In this document: positions 1 to 8,282 of the stretch, one piece after another | Position numbering within the stretch: the stretch's first letter is position 1 | Layout: each line of letters begins with the position of its first letter | Assembly (NCBI RefSeq): GCF_001676615.1 | Contig: NZ_LYXZ01000056.1 | Coordinates: 62,001 to 126,000 of the forward strand | Origin: Labrys sp. WJW | Lineage (GTDB): Bacteria; Pseudomonadota; Alphaproteobacteria; Rhizobiales; Labraceae | Direction: 5' to 3' | DNA length: 64,000 bases | Made by a program: the position numbers and the translations under genes | The notes under the pieces: generated by a model | Seen by the model: the letters and a program-made list of their open reading frames with translations, nothing else | Told to the model about the DNA's origin: nothing | The model's database searches: none

Positions 1-1
1 C

Positions 2-2794
2 CATCACATCGTCTGTGATGGCTGGTCGATCAACGTGCTGATCGGCGAACTCTCGGAGTTCTATCGCGCCCGGGTCGAGAACAGCCAGCCCGTGCTGGCC
101 GAACCGCTCCCCTTCAGCAGCTACGCCCAGACCGTGAAGGAAGTGGCTGACGATGAAGACTATTGGGTCGCGCAGTTTCGCACCGCGCCGCCGCCCCTCG
201 AACTGCCGAGCGATCGCGCGCGGCCGCCGATCAAGACCTTCAATGGCGGGTCGGTCCAGTTCGCCATCGAAAGGCCGCTCTATGAGGCGGTTCGCAAGGC
301 CGGGGCCAAGCGCGGCAGCACCTTGTTTGCCACGCTGCTTGCCGCGTTCGAGATCCTGATGGGCCGCCTTGCCGGCCAGAATGAAGTGGTGGTCGGCATA
401 CCGGCGGCCGGCCAGTCGCTGGTCGAGGACGACAGGGCTCTGGTCGGACATTGCGTTAATCTGCTGCCGCTGCGTGCGAGCTGGCAGGATGGCACGAGCT
501 TTGCCGATTTTCTGGCTGCCACCAAGCAGAGCGTGCTGGAGGCCTATGACCATCGCAGTTGCACGCTCGGCACCGTCCTGCGCAAGCTGACGCTCCCGCG
601 CGACGCCAGCAGGCTGCCGCTCGCCGAAGTTCAGTTCAATCTGGAACGCCTGGGCGGAGATCTGGCTTTTCCGGGCCTGACGACCGAGGTCGTTCCCAAC
701 CCCAAGCGCTTCTCCACCTTCGATCTCTTCGCGAATGTGACGGAGTCGGCCAACGGCTTGCGCATCGATTGCGACTATAACGCCGATCTCTTCGACGAGG
801 CGACGGTCCGCCGCTGGCTGGGGCATTACCGCACCTTGCTGCAAGCGATCGCCGACGACGTCACGACCCCGATCGAGCGTTTGCCGTTGCTGGCTGCCGG
901 CGATGTGCCGGCCTCCCTGGCTGGCCCCTCTCTGCCCGCGCCGTCCGATCCGAGCCTGCTCACCGTTCATGGGCTGATCGAAGCCCAGGCGGCGGCCAAT
1001 CCGGAGGCCCTGGCTGCGCTTTTCGAGGACCAGCAACTCACCTATGGCGAACTCGACCGGCGGGCCGGCCAGCTCGCGGCGCATTTGCACGATCGCGGCC
1101 TCGGCAGGGGCGCGCGTGTCGCCGTATTGGTTGATCGCTCGCTGGATATGCTTGTTTCCCTGCTGGCCGTGCTGAAGGCCGGCTGTGCCTATGTTCCGCT
1201 CGCCACCAATCATCCGGCAGCCCGGCTCAACGGCATCCTGGCCGAGGCCGAGGTTGCCGCCGTGGTGACCCAGGCAGCCTATGAAGACATTGCTTCGGTT
1301 GCCGCCGTAACGGTCCTGGTCGATCGCGATCGCGACGCGATTGCCGCACGCCAACCCTTGCCGGTGTCGGGCGCCAGGACGACCGGCGAGGATCTTGCCT
1401 ATGTCATCTTCACCTCCGGCTCGACGGGCAAGCCCAAAGGGGTCGAAGTGACGCATGCTTGCGTCGCCAATTTCCTGGCCTCGATGCGTCAGGTGCCAGG
1501 GTTCACCGCCGAGGACCGGCTGCTGGCCGTTACCACGATCTCCTTCGACATCGCGGCGCTCGAGCTTTATCTGCCGCTGGCTTGCGGGGGCAGCGTGGTC
1601 ATCGCGCCCCAAAGCGAGACGGCCGACGGCCAGGCCTTGCTCAAGCGTCTGGAAAGCTGCGGTGCCACCGTGATGCAGGCAACCCCGATCACCTGGGTGA
1701 TCCTGCTGGAATCCGGCTTCAAGCCCTCGCCGAAACTGAAGATGCTCTGCGGCGGCGAAGCAATGCCGCGCAGCTTGGCAGATCAATTGGTCCAGAACGG
1801 CGGCGAGCTTTGGAACATGTACGGCCCGACCGAGACGACGATCTGGTCCTCGGTCGCCCATATCCGTCCGGGCCCGGATCCGATCACGGTCGGCCATCCT
1901 ATCGCCAACACGCAATTCCACGTGCTCGACAAGTTCGATCGCGTGCAGCCGCTCGGCGTGGTGGGCGAACTCCATATCGGTGGTGATGGCGTCGCCCGCG
2001 GCTATTTCCACCGCCCCGACCTGACTGCCGAAAAGTTCATTGCAGACGGTGTTTCAGGCACGCCTGGGGCGCGGCTCTATCGTACGGGCGACCTCGCCCG
2101 CCTCATGCCGGGTGGCCGCCTTCAACTCCTGGGGCGGAACGACCATCAGGTGAAGTTGCGGGGCTTTCGCATCGAACTCGGCGAGATCGAGGCCGCGATC
2201 GGCAAGGCTGGTCTCGGCGTCAATGCGGTGATCCTGCGCGAAGACAATCCGGGGGATCCCAGGCTTGTGGCCTATTACGAGGCGCCAGCCTCCAGCGCAC
2301 CCAGCATCGAGGCTCTTCGCAATGCCCTCGGCCGGGACCTGCCTGATTATATGATACCCAGCCAGTGGGTTCGCCTTGATGCCATGCCGCGTGGGTCGAG
2401 CGGCAAGCTCGACCGCCGTTCCTTGCCCAAGCCGAGCGAGGCATCCGCGAACGAGCTGTCGAGCACTTATGTCGCCCCCGGCAATCAAGCCGAAACGATC
2501 CTGGCGGACATTTGTGCCGAGGTCCTTGGACAAGGGAGAATCAGCGTGGCGGATGACCTGCTCATGCTTGGCGCGGATTCGATCCATATCTTCCAGATCG
2601 TGGCGCGGGCGAACCAGGCCGGGCTGGCCCTGTCGGCCAAGACCCTGCTGCAGCAGCGCAATATCGCCAAGGCAGCAGCCACGCTCGCCGGGGTGTCGCC
2701 GGCCGCGGAGACTTCGGAGCTCCCGCAACTCGTTCGCGTAGCCAGGAGCAGCCGTCGTGTTGCCGCCAGCGCTCTGCAATCTCCGGAACGGTGA
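2..2794 (+). CDS. Nonribosomal peptide synthetase, C(partial)-A-PCP module, 5' end outside window
   Basis: This multidomain enzyme activates an amino acid and condenses it onto an upstream peptide; the frame is open from base 2, so the true start lies to the left. The first codons already encode the condensation active site HHIVCDGW, followed by the rest of the C domain to about residue 300. The adenylation domain follows (about 315-800), with FTSGSTGKPKG near residue 470, NMYGPTETT near 606, YRTGDL and GSSGKLDR. A carrier domain ends the protein, with LGADSI and the phosphopantetheine Ser near residue 860. The pocket residues I could align by eye read roughly D-I-L-Q-L-G-M-I-W-K, which resembles glycine-type codes; that is inference. 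The stop overlaps the next NRPS gene by four bases (GTGA), so the two are translationally coupled parts of one assembly line. Confidence 0.93.
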   Translation, partial: HHIVCDGWSINVLIGELSEFYRARVENSQPVLAEPLPFSSYAQTVKEVADDEDYWVAQFRTAPPPLELPSDRARPPIKTFNGGSVQFAIERPLYEAVRKAGAKRGSTLFATLLAAFEILMGRLAGQNEVVVGIPAAGQSLVEDDRALVGHCVNLLPLRASWQDGTSFADFLAATKQSVLEAYDHRSCTLGTVLRKLTLPRDASRLPLAEVQFNLERLGGDLAFPGLTTEVVPNPKRFSTFDLFANVTESANGLRIDCDYNADLFDEATVRRWLGHYRTLLQAIADDVTTPIERLPLLAAGDVPASLAGPSLPAPSDPSLLTVHGLIEAQAAANPEALAALFEDQQLTYGELDRRAGQLAAHLHDRGLGRGARVAVLVDRSLDMLVSLLAVLKAGCAYVPLATNHPAARLNGILAEAEVAAVVTQAAYEDIASVAAVTVLVDRDRDAIAARQPLPVSGARTTGEDLAYVIFTSGSTGKPKGVEVTHACVANFLASMRQVPGFTAEDRLLAVTTISFDIAALELYLPLACGGSVVIAPQSETADGQALLKRLESCGATVMQATPITWVILLESGFKPSPKLKMLCGGEAMPRSLADQLVQNGGELWNMYGPTETTIWSSVAHIRPGPDPITVGHPIANTQFHVLDKFDRVQPLGVVGELHIGGDGVARGYFHRPDLTAEKFIADGVSGTPGARLYRTGDLARLMPGGRLQLLGRNDHQVKLRGFRIELGEIEAAIGKAGLGVNAVILREDNPGDPRLVAYYEAPASSAPSIEALRNALGRDLPDYMIPSQWVRLDAMPRGSSGKLDRRSLPKPSEASANELSSTYVAPGNQAETILADICAEVLGQGRISVADDLLMLGADSIHIFQIVARANQAGLALSAKTLLQQRNIAKAAATLAGVSPAAETSELPQLVRVARSSRRVAASALQSPER

Positions 2795-5256
2795 CGCCGA
2801 TGGCAGGTTCTGAAACAGGCAACGACATCGGTATCGGCCCCCAGGAGGCCGACACGGACCTCTATGCCTTTCCTTGTTCGCTGGCCCAGGCACGCTTCTG
2901 GATCCTGGACCAGATCACCCCGGAAGACCCGGCGCTGAATGTTGCCGTGCGTTGGCGCCTGCGTGGCCGGCTTGATGTCGCCGTGCTCCAGCAAGCACTG
3001 AATGCGGTGATCGACCGTCACGAGATCCTGCGCACCAGCTATCGCGACGTCGATGGCGAGCCCGAGCAACTCGTTCATCCCGACGCATCGATCCAGCTTC
3101 CGGTCATCGACCTGACCTTGCTGCCGGAAGCGAGCCGTCACGAGGAAGGAGAGCGCATCAGCCAGATCGAGGCGCGCAAGCCTTTCGATCTTACGCGGGT
3201 GCCCAATCTTCGTGCGACCCTGCTAAAAGTCGGGGCCGAGGAGTACATCATCCTGGTTACCGTCCACCACATTGCCTGTGACGGCTGGTCGGTGGGGATC
3301 ATCGCGCGTGACATGATGGAGTTCTACCAGGCCCGGCTGCGGCTGCGCGCGCCCAACCTGGCCGATCTTCCTTTGCAATATGCCGACTTCGCGGCGTGGC
3401 AGAGCGAATGGATGAAAGCGGACACGCTCAAAAGCGAGCGGGCTTATTGGACCTCGCAACTGGCCGGGTTCAAGCGCTTCGATCTACCTGCCGACAAGCC
3501 ACGCGGGGGAGCAGGGGCTGCGCCGGCGCTCATTGTGGGGCGCCAGTTGCCCCGCACGCTGACCGATGCGATGTCGGCCCTGGCAACGGCGGAAGGCTGC
3601 ACGTTCTTCATGGTCGGGGCAGCCGCGCTGATGTGTCTCCTGCATCGCCACAGCGGCTCCGAGGACATTACGGTCGGTACGCAGATCGCCGGGCGAGACC
3701 GGGTCGAGCTCAACAACATTGTCGGACCCTTCATCAATACCGTGCCCCTGCGCACCAGGATCTCCGGAAATCCCAGCTTCCGGCAATTGCTGGCCCAGAT
3801 GCATGACGTCATCGAGGGCGCGCTGCTCAACCAGCATATGCCGATCGAAGACATCATCGCCATTGCCAAACCGGCGCGCGAGCCCGGCCGCAATCCGCTG
3901 TTCTCCGTCAACCTGATCTGCCAGCGCTCGTTCATACCCACCGATGAGCGCCCGGAACTCAGCCTGATCGACATGCCGTCCGTTTCGCCGGGCGCGCTTT
4001 ATGATCTGAATTTCTTCTTCGTCGAGCGCCCCGATGGCTGGCGCATGTCCTGCGAATACGACGCCTCGCTCTATAACAAGGAGACGGTGGAGGGATTTCT
4101 TGCCCAGTTGCAGGACCTGCTCGGCAGCCTCGTTGCCGATCTGGATCGGCCGGTGGGTGAGGGAGCCAGCCCCACGCCCGTTCGCGCGACTGCCCCGCAG
4201 TTGGCATCTGCGCACGTATCCGGGCTTCCCGATGGCCATGTGCGCGTGGAAGCCGAGCTTGCGGACATCTGGGTCAACATCCTCAAGGTGCCGATCCTGA
4301 ATCTGAAGGACAATTTCTTCGCGCTTGGCGGGCATTCACTATCGGCGTTCCGCATGCTTTCGCGGGTCGAGAAGGTCTTCGGCAAACGCATTTCCTTTGA
4401 CGAATTGCATAGCCATCCCACCATTGGCGAGTTGGCCAAACTTCTGGGCGGACCTGTTGTTACCGAGGCGAGGGGGGCCGTGGTCATGCAGCCGCATGGC
4501 GCGAGTACGCCCATCTTCGCTTTGCACGACACCTTCATTTACCAGGAACTGGTCAACCATCTGGGAGAGGATCAGCCCTTCATTTCGGTTCCGTTGCCGG
4601 CTTTCGTCGAGGGAGGCGCGGAAACCAGCCGGGCGGAGATGGTGGAGCACTGCGTGCGCATCATCGAGGAAGTGCGCCCGCACGGCCCCTATGTCCTGCT
4701 CGGCTTTTGCGCTGCGGCTCGGCTCAATGTCGCCGTCGCCCGCCGCTTGATCGAGAGGGGGCACGCAATCGAGCTATTCGTGACGCTCGATGCCTGGGCT
4801 CCTGGCTATTCGAAGCGTCAGTCGCGGCTGAAGGGAATGCTGGGACGATATTCCTACCAGATCCAGTCGGGGCTTTATTATGCCCGTTGCCTCGTCGGCG
4901 GCCCAGAACAGCGCCGACACGCCTTGAGGCGCATTCGCCTCTTCCTGAAAGCGGTGTTCGGCCGGAAATCATTCGAGGATGGGCCGGATGACGACGCACG
5001 AATCGGCCATTGGGTGGTCGAGGCCGGCCGGGACGAAGGCGGCACGCCGCTTCCCATGCCGATCCTCGCCTTCCACAACGAGAACATGCCGCTCGGCTAC
5101 TTCCTTGACAGAACCATGGGCTGGAATGCCCTGACATCGAAGGGCGTCACCATGGCTTCGGTGGCAGCGACCCATGAGGAGCTTATTCGCCGCACGGCGT
5201 CGAGGACGATCGGCGACGTCATCAACGCAACACTCAAACAGCTCCCCGGCCGCTGA
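2791..5256 (+). CDS. Nonribosomal peptide synthetase, C-PCP-TE termination module without A domain
   Basis: Terminal NRPS protein of 821 residues. It has a full condensation domain (about 25-450) with HHIACDGWS near residue 159, directly followed by a carrier domain (LGGHSL, Ser near 516) and a thioesterase domain (about 565-815). No adenylation motifs lie between C and PCP, so this carrier must be loaded in trans, or the module acts only in transfer and release. The TE nucleophile elbow reads GFCAAA, placing Cys (about residue 640) where Ser is usual; a candidate Asp (TLDAW) and His (AATHEEL) complete the triad. GTG at 2791 overlaps the previous stop; ATG at 2800 is the alternative start. 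The product is unknown. Confidence 0.92.
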   Translation: MTPMAGSETGNDIGIGPQEADTDLYAFPCSLAQARFWILDQITPEDPALNVAVRWRLRGRLDVAVLQQALNAVIDRHEILRTSYRDVDGEPEQLVHPDASIQLPVIDLTLLPEASRHEEGERISQIEARKPFDLTRVPNLRATLLKVGAEEYIILVTVHHIACDGWSVGIIARDMMEFYQARLRLRAPNLADLPLQYADFAAWQSEWMKADTLKSERAYWTSQLAGFKRFDLPADKPRGGAGAAPALIVGRQLPRTLTDAMSALATAEGCTFFMVGAAALMCLLHRHSGSEDITVGTQIAGRDRVELNNIVGPFINTVPLRTRISGNPSFRQLLAQMHDVIEGALLNQHMPIEDIIAIAKPAREPGRNPLFSVNLICQRSFIPTDERPELSLIDMPSVSPGALYDLNFFFVERPDGWRMSCEYDASLYNKETVEGFLAQLQDLLGSLVADLDRPVGEGASPTPVRATAPQLASAHVSGLPDGHVRVEAELADIWVNILKVPILNLKDNFFALGGHSLSAFRMLSRVEKVFGKRISFDELHSHPTIGELAKLLGGPVVTEARGAVVMQPHGASTPIFALHDTFIYQELVNHLGEDQPFISVPLPAFVEGGAETSRAEMVEHCVRIIEEVRPHGPYVLLGFCAAARLNVAVARRLIERGHAIELFVTLDAWAPGYSKRQSRLKGMLGRYSYQIQSGLYYARCLVGGPEQRRHALRRIRLFLKAVFGRKSFEDGPDDDARIGHWVVEAGRDEGGTPLPMPILAFHNENMPLGYFLDRTMGWNALTSKGVTMASVAATHEELIRRTASRTIGDVINATLKQLPGR

Positions 5257-5264
5257 GGATCTCC

Positions 5265-6365
5265 ATGCCAGCCTCTCTCATCCGATCGCCGGTATGGTCG
5301 AGCAGAAGAAAGGGGCTCGTGGGAGTGCTTTGCCTCGGGGCTGCATTGCTCGCAGTCGGTCTCGGTGTCGCCAACCTCGCTCGGGCCGGCGACCCCGAGG
5401 TTGCAGCTACGCTGGTGCCATTGTCTGGGTTGTGTGGCGACAAATCCGACGCTCTGCCGCGCGAGGTCGCTGGTCGCCTTGCTGTCAGAGCCTGGTATGC
5501 CAAGCAAGCCGCCGGCGTTGGGGCCACGTCCCGATCGCCCGTCATATTCTTCAATGCCGGCTGGGGCGGCAGTGTCGAAGGTCATATGAACCAGATCGAC
5601 GCCCTCGTTCACCGCGGCTATGTGGTGATCGGAGTCGATCAGATAGATCCCGAAGCCTACAGGCAGTTCGTCGACTTTTCGGGCGAGGAAGCGTTCGTGC
5701 GCACCCGGGCAGCCGTCAACCTCAAAGCCGGTGCTTTTGCCAGGGACAATAGCGTCGTCCTCGATATTTTGCGGGCAGCTGCACCCTGTGCTGAAGACGG
5801 CGATGTCGCCTTCGTGCTGAGGAGGCTCGATTTCGAGCGGGTCGGCATCATGGGGTATTCGTTTGGTGGTGCGGTCGCTGCGGAAACCAGCAGGCAGGAC
5901 CCGCGTTTCAAGGCGGCAGTCAACCTCGATGGCTGGCTGTTCGGGGATGTCGGCAGGCTCGGCTTGAGTCGTCCTTTTCTCGAAATCAGCGACGATAGCC
6001 CGTTGCCGACGGCAGCCGATCTCAATTCAGGCGATACCGTGCTGCGCATGACGTCCAAATTGACCGACGAAGACTACACGCATGTTCTGGCCAATATGGA
6101 GCGATATGGCGGATATTTCCTCGTCATGGCGGGGAGCCGGCACCAGAGCTTCGTCGATGTCTCCCAACGATCGTTCCTGGCGCGGATTGCGTCCCTGTTG
6201 CCGAGCGCCAGAAACACGGTCGAGGCGGTGAATACCTATGCCGGCGCCTTTCTGGACCAGTATGTCGCCGGTGAAAAATCCGATCTCGGCAAGCTGATCG
6301 CTTCGCGGGATGATCGCGTCAAGATCGTATTCGCCAAGTCACCGGTGATGGAGGCGACGCAATGA
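5265..6365 (+). CDS. Exported or membrane-anchored alpha/beta hydrolase (PAF-acetylhydrolase/dienelactone-hydrolase-like)
   Basis: The protein has 366 residues. Its basic N-terminus is followed by a hydrophobic stretch at about residues 17-40, consistent with a signal peptide or anchor. The body shows an alpha/beta hydrolase fold: an oxyanion-type FFNAGWGG near residue 95, the nucleophile elbow GYSFGG with Ser near 199, and a late GSRHQSF that can supply the catalytic His. The gene starts nine bases after the NRPS stop with a GAGGAT ribosome site, so it very likely belongs to the same operon. It could tailor or hydrolyse the peptide product, or give self-protection; the sequence does not decide. 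Substrate unknown. Confidence 0.8.
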   Translation: MPASLIRSPVWSSRRKGLVGVLCLGAALLAVGLGVANLARAGDPEVAATLVPLSGLCGDKSDALPREVAGRLAVRAWYAKQAAGVGATSRSPVIFFNAGWGGSVEGHMNQIDALVHRGYVVIGVDQIDPEAYRQFVDFSGEEAFVRTRAAVNLKAGAFARDNSVVLDILRAAAPCAEDGDVAFVLRRLDFERVGIMGYSFGGAVAAETSRQDPRFKAAVNLDGWLFGDVGRLGLSRPFLEISDDSPLPTAADLNSGDTVLRMTSKLTDEDYTHVLANMERYGGYFLVMAGSRHQSFVDVSQRSFLARIASLLPSARNTVEAVNTYAGAFLDQYVAGEKSDLGKLIASRDDRVKIVFAKSPVMEATQ

Positions 6366-6740
6366 GAGAGCGGCCAGCCGTATCGCGCCGGAGTCACGAT
6401 CGATGCGTGGATGTGATTCGCAACTCGCATTCGAGGGTCACGAAATCGCCACGAAGCGACATGTTTCGGTCCGACGGCGCCTTCGCCGTCGACGGCAGGC
6501 GCGTCGATGTCGGAAATGGAGGATATGGTTTTCCTCAAAGTCTGCGGTTGGCTGGGGCAATCAAACGGGCAAAGCCTGGAAGCTCCCACTGTGATTCCGG
6601 AAGGTTTTTCTTCTAACCTGTTGAAAGGAAAGAGTGTTTCTTGAACGCATGCGAGACGGGTCAATAGGTCGCTGCTGTTCGCATGCTTGGTGCTGTGCCT
6701 TCGACAAACAGGAATATCTTGTTGGCGGGAAGTGCAATTT

Positions 6741-6757
6741 TACCTGTTCGACAGGTA
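6741..6757. promoter_or_regulatory. Palindrome with lux-box-like half sites (TACCTGT-N3-ACAGGTA)
   Basis: Perfect 7 bp inverted repeat with a three-base centre. The half sites ACCTGT and ACAGGT equal those of the classic lux/tra box, but the canonical spacer is eight bases, so this is at best a compressed variant. It lies about 480 bases upstream of the regulator start at 7240. Confidence 0.35.
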
Positions 6758-6957
6758 ACACAATGCTTCCCTAACGGCATAAGGCGAGCTAATACGTCGA
6801 CGCCGTACTTTGGACGGATTGGCCTCCTAAAAGTATCACGTCGGTGTCACGGAGCCTGGGGTCTAACGTAACGCATCATACAAAACTCCATGTGCTACTT
6901 GGCATTCTTACGGAGTTTACAAAGAGGCCGATACATAGTAGTAAGTAGCTTGAAAAA

Positions 6958-7040
6958 CTATGCTTGACTGTTGCTGCGTCGATTGGCGGCATATGGGTAT
7001 TTTAATCCAAGCATAGAACAAAAAATGCTCAGAATTGAGC
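6958..7040. promoter_or_regulatory. Inverted repeats upstream of LuxR-type regulator
   Basis: Two symmetric elements sit in the AT-rich stretch. A 9 bp perfect inverted repeat, CTATGCTTG at 6958-6966 and CAAGCATAG at 7008-7016, has arms 41 bases apart (about five helical turns between centres). A compact GCTCA-GAAT-TGAGC lies at 7027-7040. The position just upstream of the regulator suggests operator sites, possibly for autoregulation. Confidence 0.4.
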
Positions 7041-7239
7041 GTGCTGGTTGCCAGAATATTGACTGCCATGGTGCCGCTTTTTCAAGCATGCGCGTGGTAT
7101 TTGTCGGATGACTTGTTTGGAGATTGAGACTGTGACTGATTATTCCGCGAGTAGCCAAGCTTTGATGCCATTTGCGGTAGGTTCAGTGCTGCCGTTGAAG
7201 TCATCTTCCTCTGTTGTTGAGCTTAGGAGGGAGGGACGT

Positions 7240-7944
7240 ATGGAAGACAGCCTTCAAGATGACTCCGCTTCTGGCAAACTCGACCAGGATTTGCAAACCC
7301 GGATTGTCATCATTGATGAGAATGCTCTCTCGCGCAGCTGCCTGATGCGTTGTCTTGCTGCGAGTGAAGGAAATTTCTTTACGGAAGGATATTCGCGTAT
7401 CGCGGATTGGGAAGAGGCTGGTGTAGCTGTGACCATGCCGATCGTCCTTCTCTGCGCGACGGGACGGAAGGCCACTGACACGGCCATACGGCGCGATCTG
7501 GATCTTGTCATCCAGACGGCACCGGAAGCCCGGGTCATCCTCGTTTCCGATTATGAGGAACCGACGGAGATCGTGGCTGCCTTGGAACGGGGCGCGAAAG
7601 GCTACATCGCGATGAGTTCCAATCTCGATGTTGCGATTGCTGCTATTCGACTGGTGCGTGCCGGCGGTACTTTCGTTCCGGCGAGCGGTCTGCTGTCGTC
7701 GCGGTCTCAAGGCGCCCAGGTGAATGAGGAAGGCGAAACCAGCGGTCGTTCTCGCCAGACTGTCTTTACGCAGAGGCAGCTCGAGGTGATCGACCGCTTG
7801 CGCCAAGGCGAGTCGAACAAACTCATTGCCTACAAGCTCAACATGGGAGAGTGCACCGTCAAGGTGCACGTTCGTAATATCATGCGTAAGATCAAGGCGC
7901 GCAATCGCACCGAGATTGCCTTCTTGACCAATGAGTTGTTCTAA
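7240..7944 (+). CDS. LuxR/NarL-type regulator with degenerate receiver domain (paralog 1)
   Basis: The protein has 234 residues when started at ATG 7240, which has AGGAGG at 7225-7230 at ideal spacing; an in-frame ATG at 7108 lacks such a site. The N-terminal half (about 20-145) has the receiver fold pattern (TRIVIIDEN, then GAKGYI), but the strand that should end in the phosphoacceptor Asp reads IVLLCATG, so phosphorylation at the normal site is not possible. The C-terminal LuxR helix-turn-helix (about 165-228) is intact, with TQRQLEVIDRL, NKLIAYKL and CTVKVHVRNIMRK. Two close paralogs lie in the window (10742-11536 and 19762-20568), all near c-di-GMP and exopolysaccharide genes. Likely a transcription factor for that locus; its signal is unknown. 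Confidence 0.88.
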   Translation: MEDSLQDDSASGKLDQDLQTRIVIIDENALSRSCLMRCLAASEGNFFTEGYSRIADWEEAGVAVTMPIVLLCATGRKATDTAIRRDLDLVIQTAPEARVILVSDYEEPTEIVAALERGAKGYIAMSSNLDVAIAAIRLVRAGGTFVPASGLLSSRSQGAQVNEEGETSGRSRQTVFTQRQLEVIDRLRQGESNKLIAYKLNMGECTVKVHVRNIMRKIKARNRTEIAFLTNELF

Positions 7945-7958
7945 GACGCCGCGCCTAT

Positions 7959-8023
7959 AGCATTTTGTAATTTGACGGAGTCGTCAAGAATCGCAAAGGC
8001 GCGTCAAACTAAAGAGTTAGAGC
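7959..8023 (-). repeat. Structured intergenic repeat, copy A (65 bp)
   Basis: Read on the minus strand, this 65-base element matches 48704-48768 on the plus strand at 50 of the first 60 positions. It can fold as a hairpin: inner stem TTGACG/CGTCAA with loop ACTC, extended by TTTGCGATT against AATTACAAA. Both copies lie between convergent gene ends, as REP-type elements do. Confidence 0.7.
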
Positions 8024-8074
8024 CGATTAGCGTTCAGTCATGAACTCGCTTTGCTCTAGTCGCCGACGTCGATA

Positions 8075-8116
8075 CACCGCCCCGATGCCGTAATGGCATC
8101 GGGGCGGTGTTGTTTT
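8075..8116 (+). terminator. Rho-independent terminator after LuxR-type regulator 1
   Basis: A perfect 15 bp stem (8075-8089 with 8095-8109) has a five-base loop GTAAT and is followed by TTGTTTT at 8110-8116. The T-tract lies on the plus side, so it ends transcripts from the regulator at 7240-7944, about 130 bases upstream. Confidence 0.85.
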
Positions 8117-8282
8117 GGCGGTCGGGTTGCCGACCTTGATGAGAGGCGTGCGCGGTGCAGCAATTCGGATCGGGAATACTTGCGGGCAGCAGGGGGCGGA
8201 GCAGTCCCGCATCGACCGTCGACATGAAGGTTCGGCTTTCCGCGGCTAAACAAGTCAGGGCGGCCAAGTTGTGCGAGCTGAG

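Larger units (their letters stand above)
6366..7239. other. Long AT-richer intergenic/regulatory region upstream of the first LuxR-type regulator
   Basis: About 870 bases with no convincing gene; the short open frames have no homology I recognise and no good ribosome sites. Base composition drops clearly between about 6870 and 7110. The stretch carries three inverted repeats, listed separately. An upstream ATG at 7108 is in frame with the regulator, but the strong ribosome site sits before 7240. Confidence 0.6.

Noticed and set aside
6362..6616. 84-codon frame overlapping the end of the alpha/beta hydrolase gene by ATGA
   Set aside because: Despite the tempting overlap, the translation is Arg/Ser-rich with no motif and no second supporting sign.
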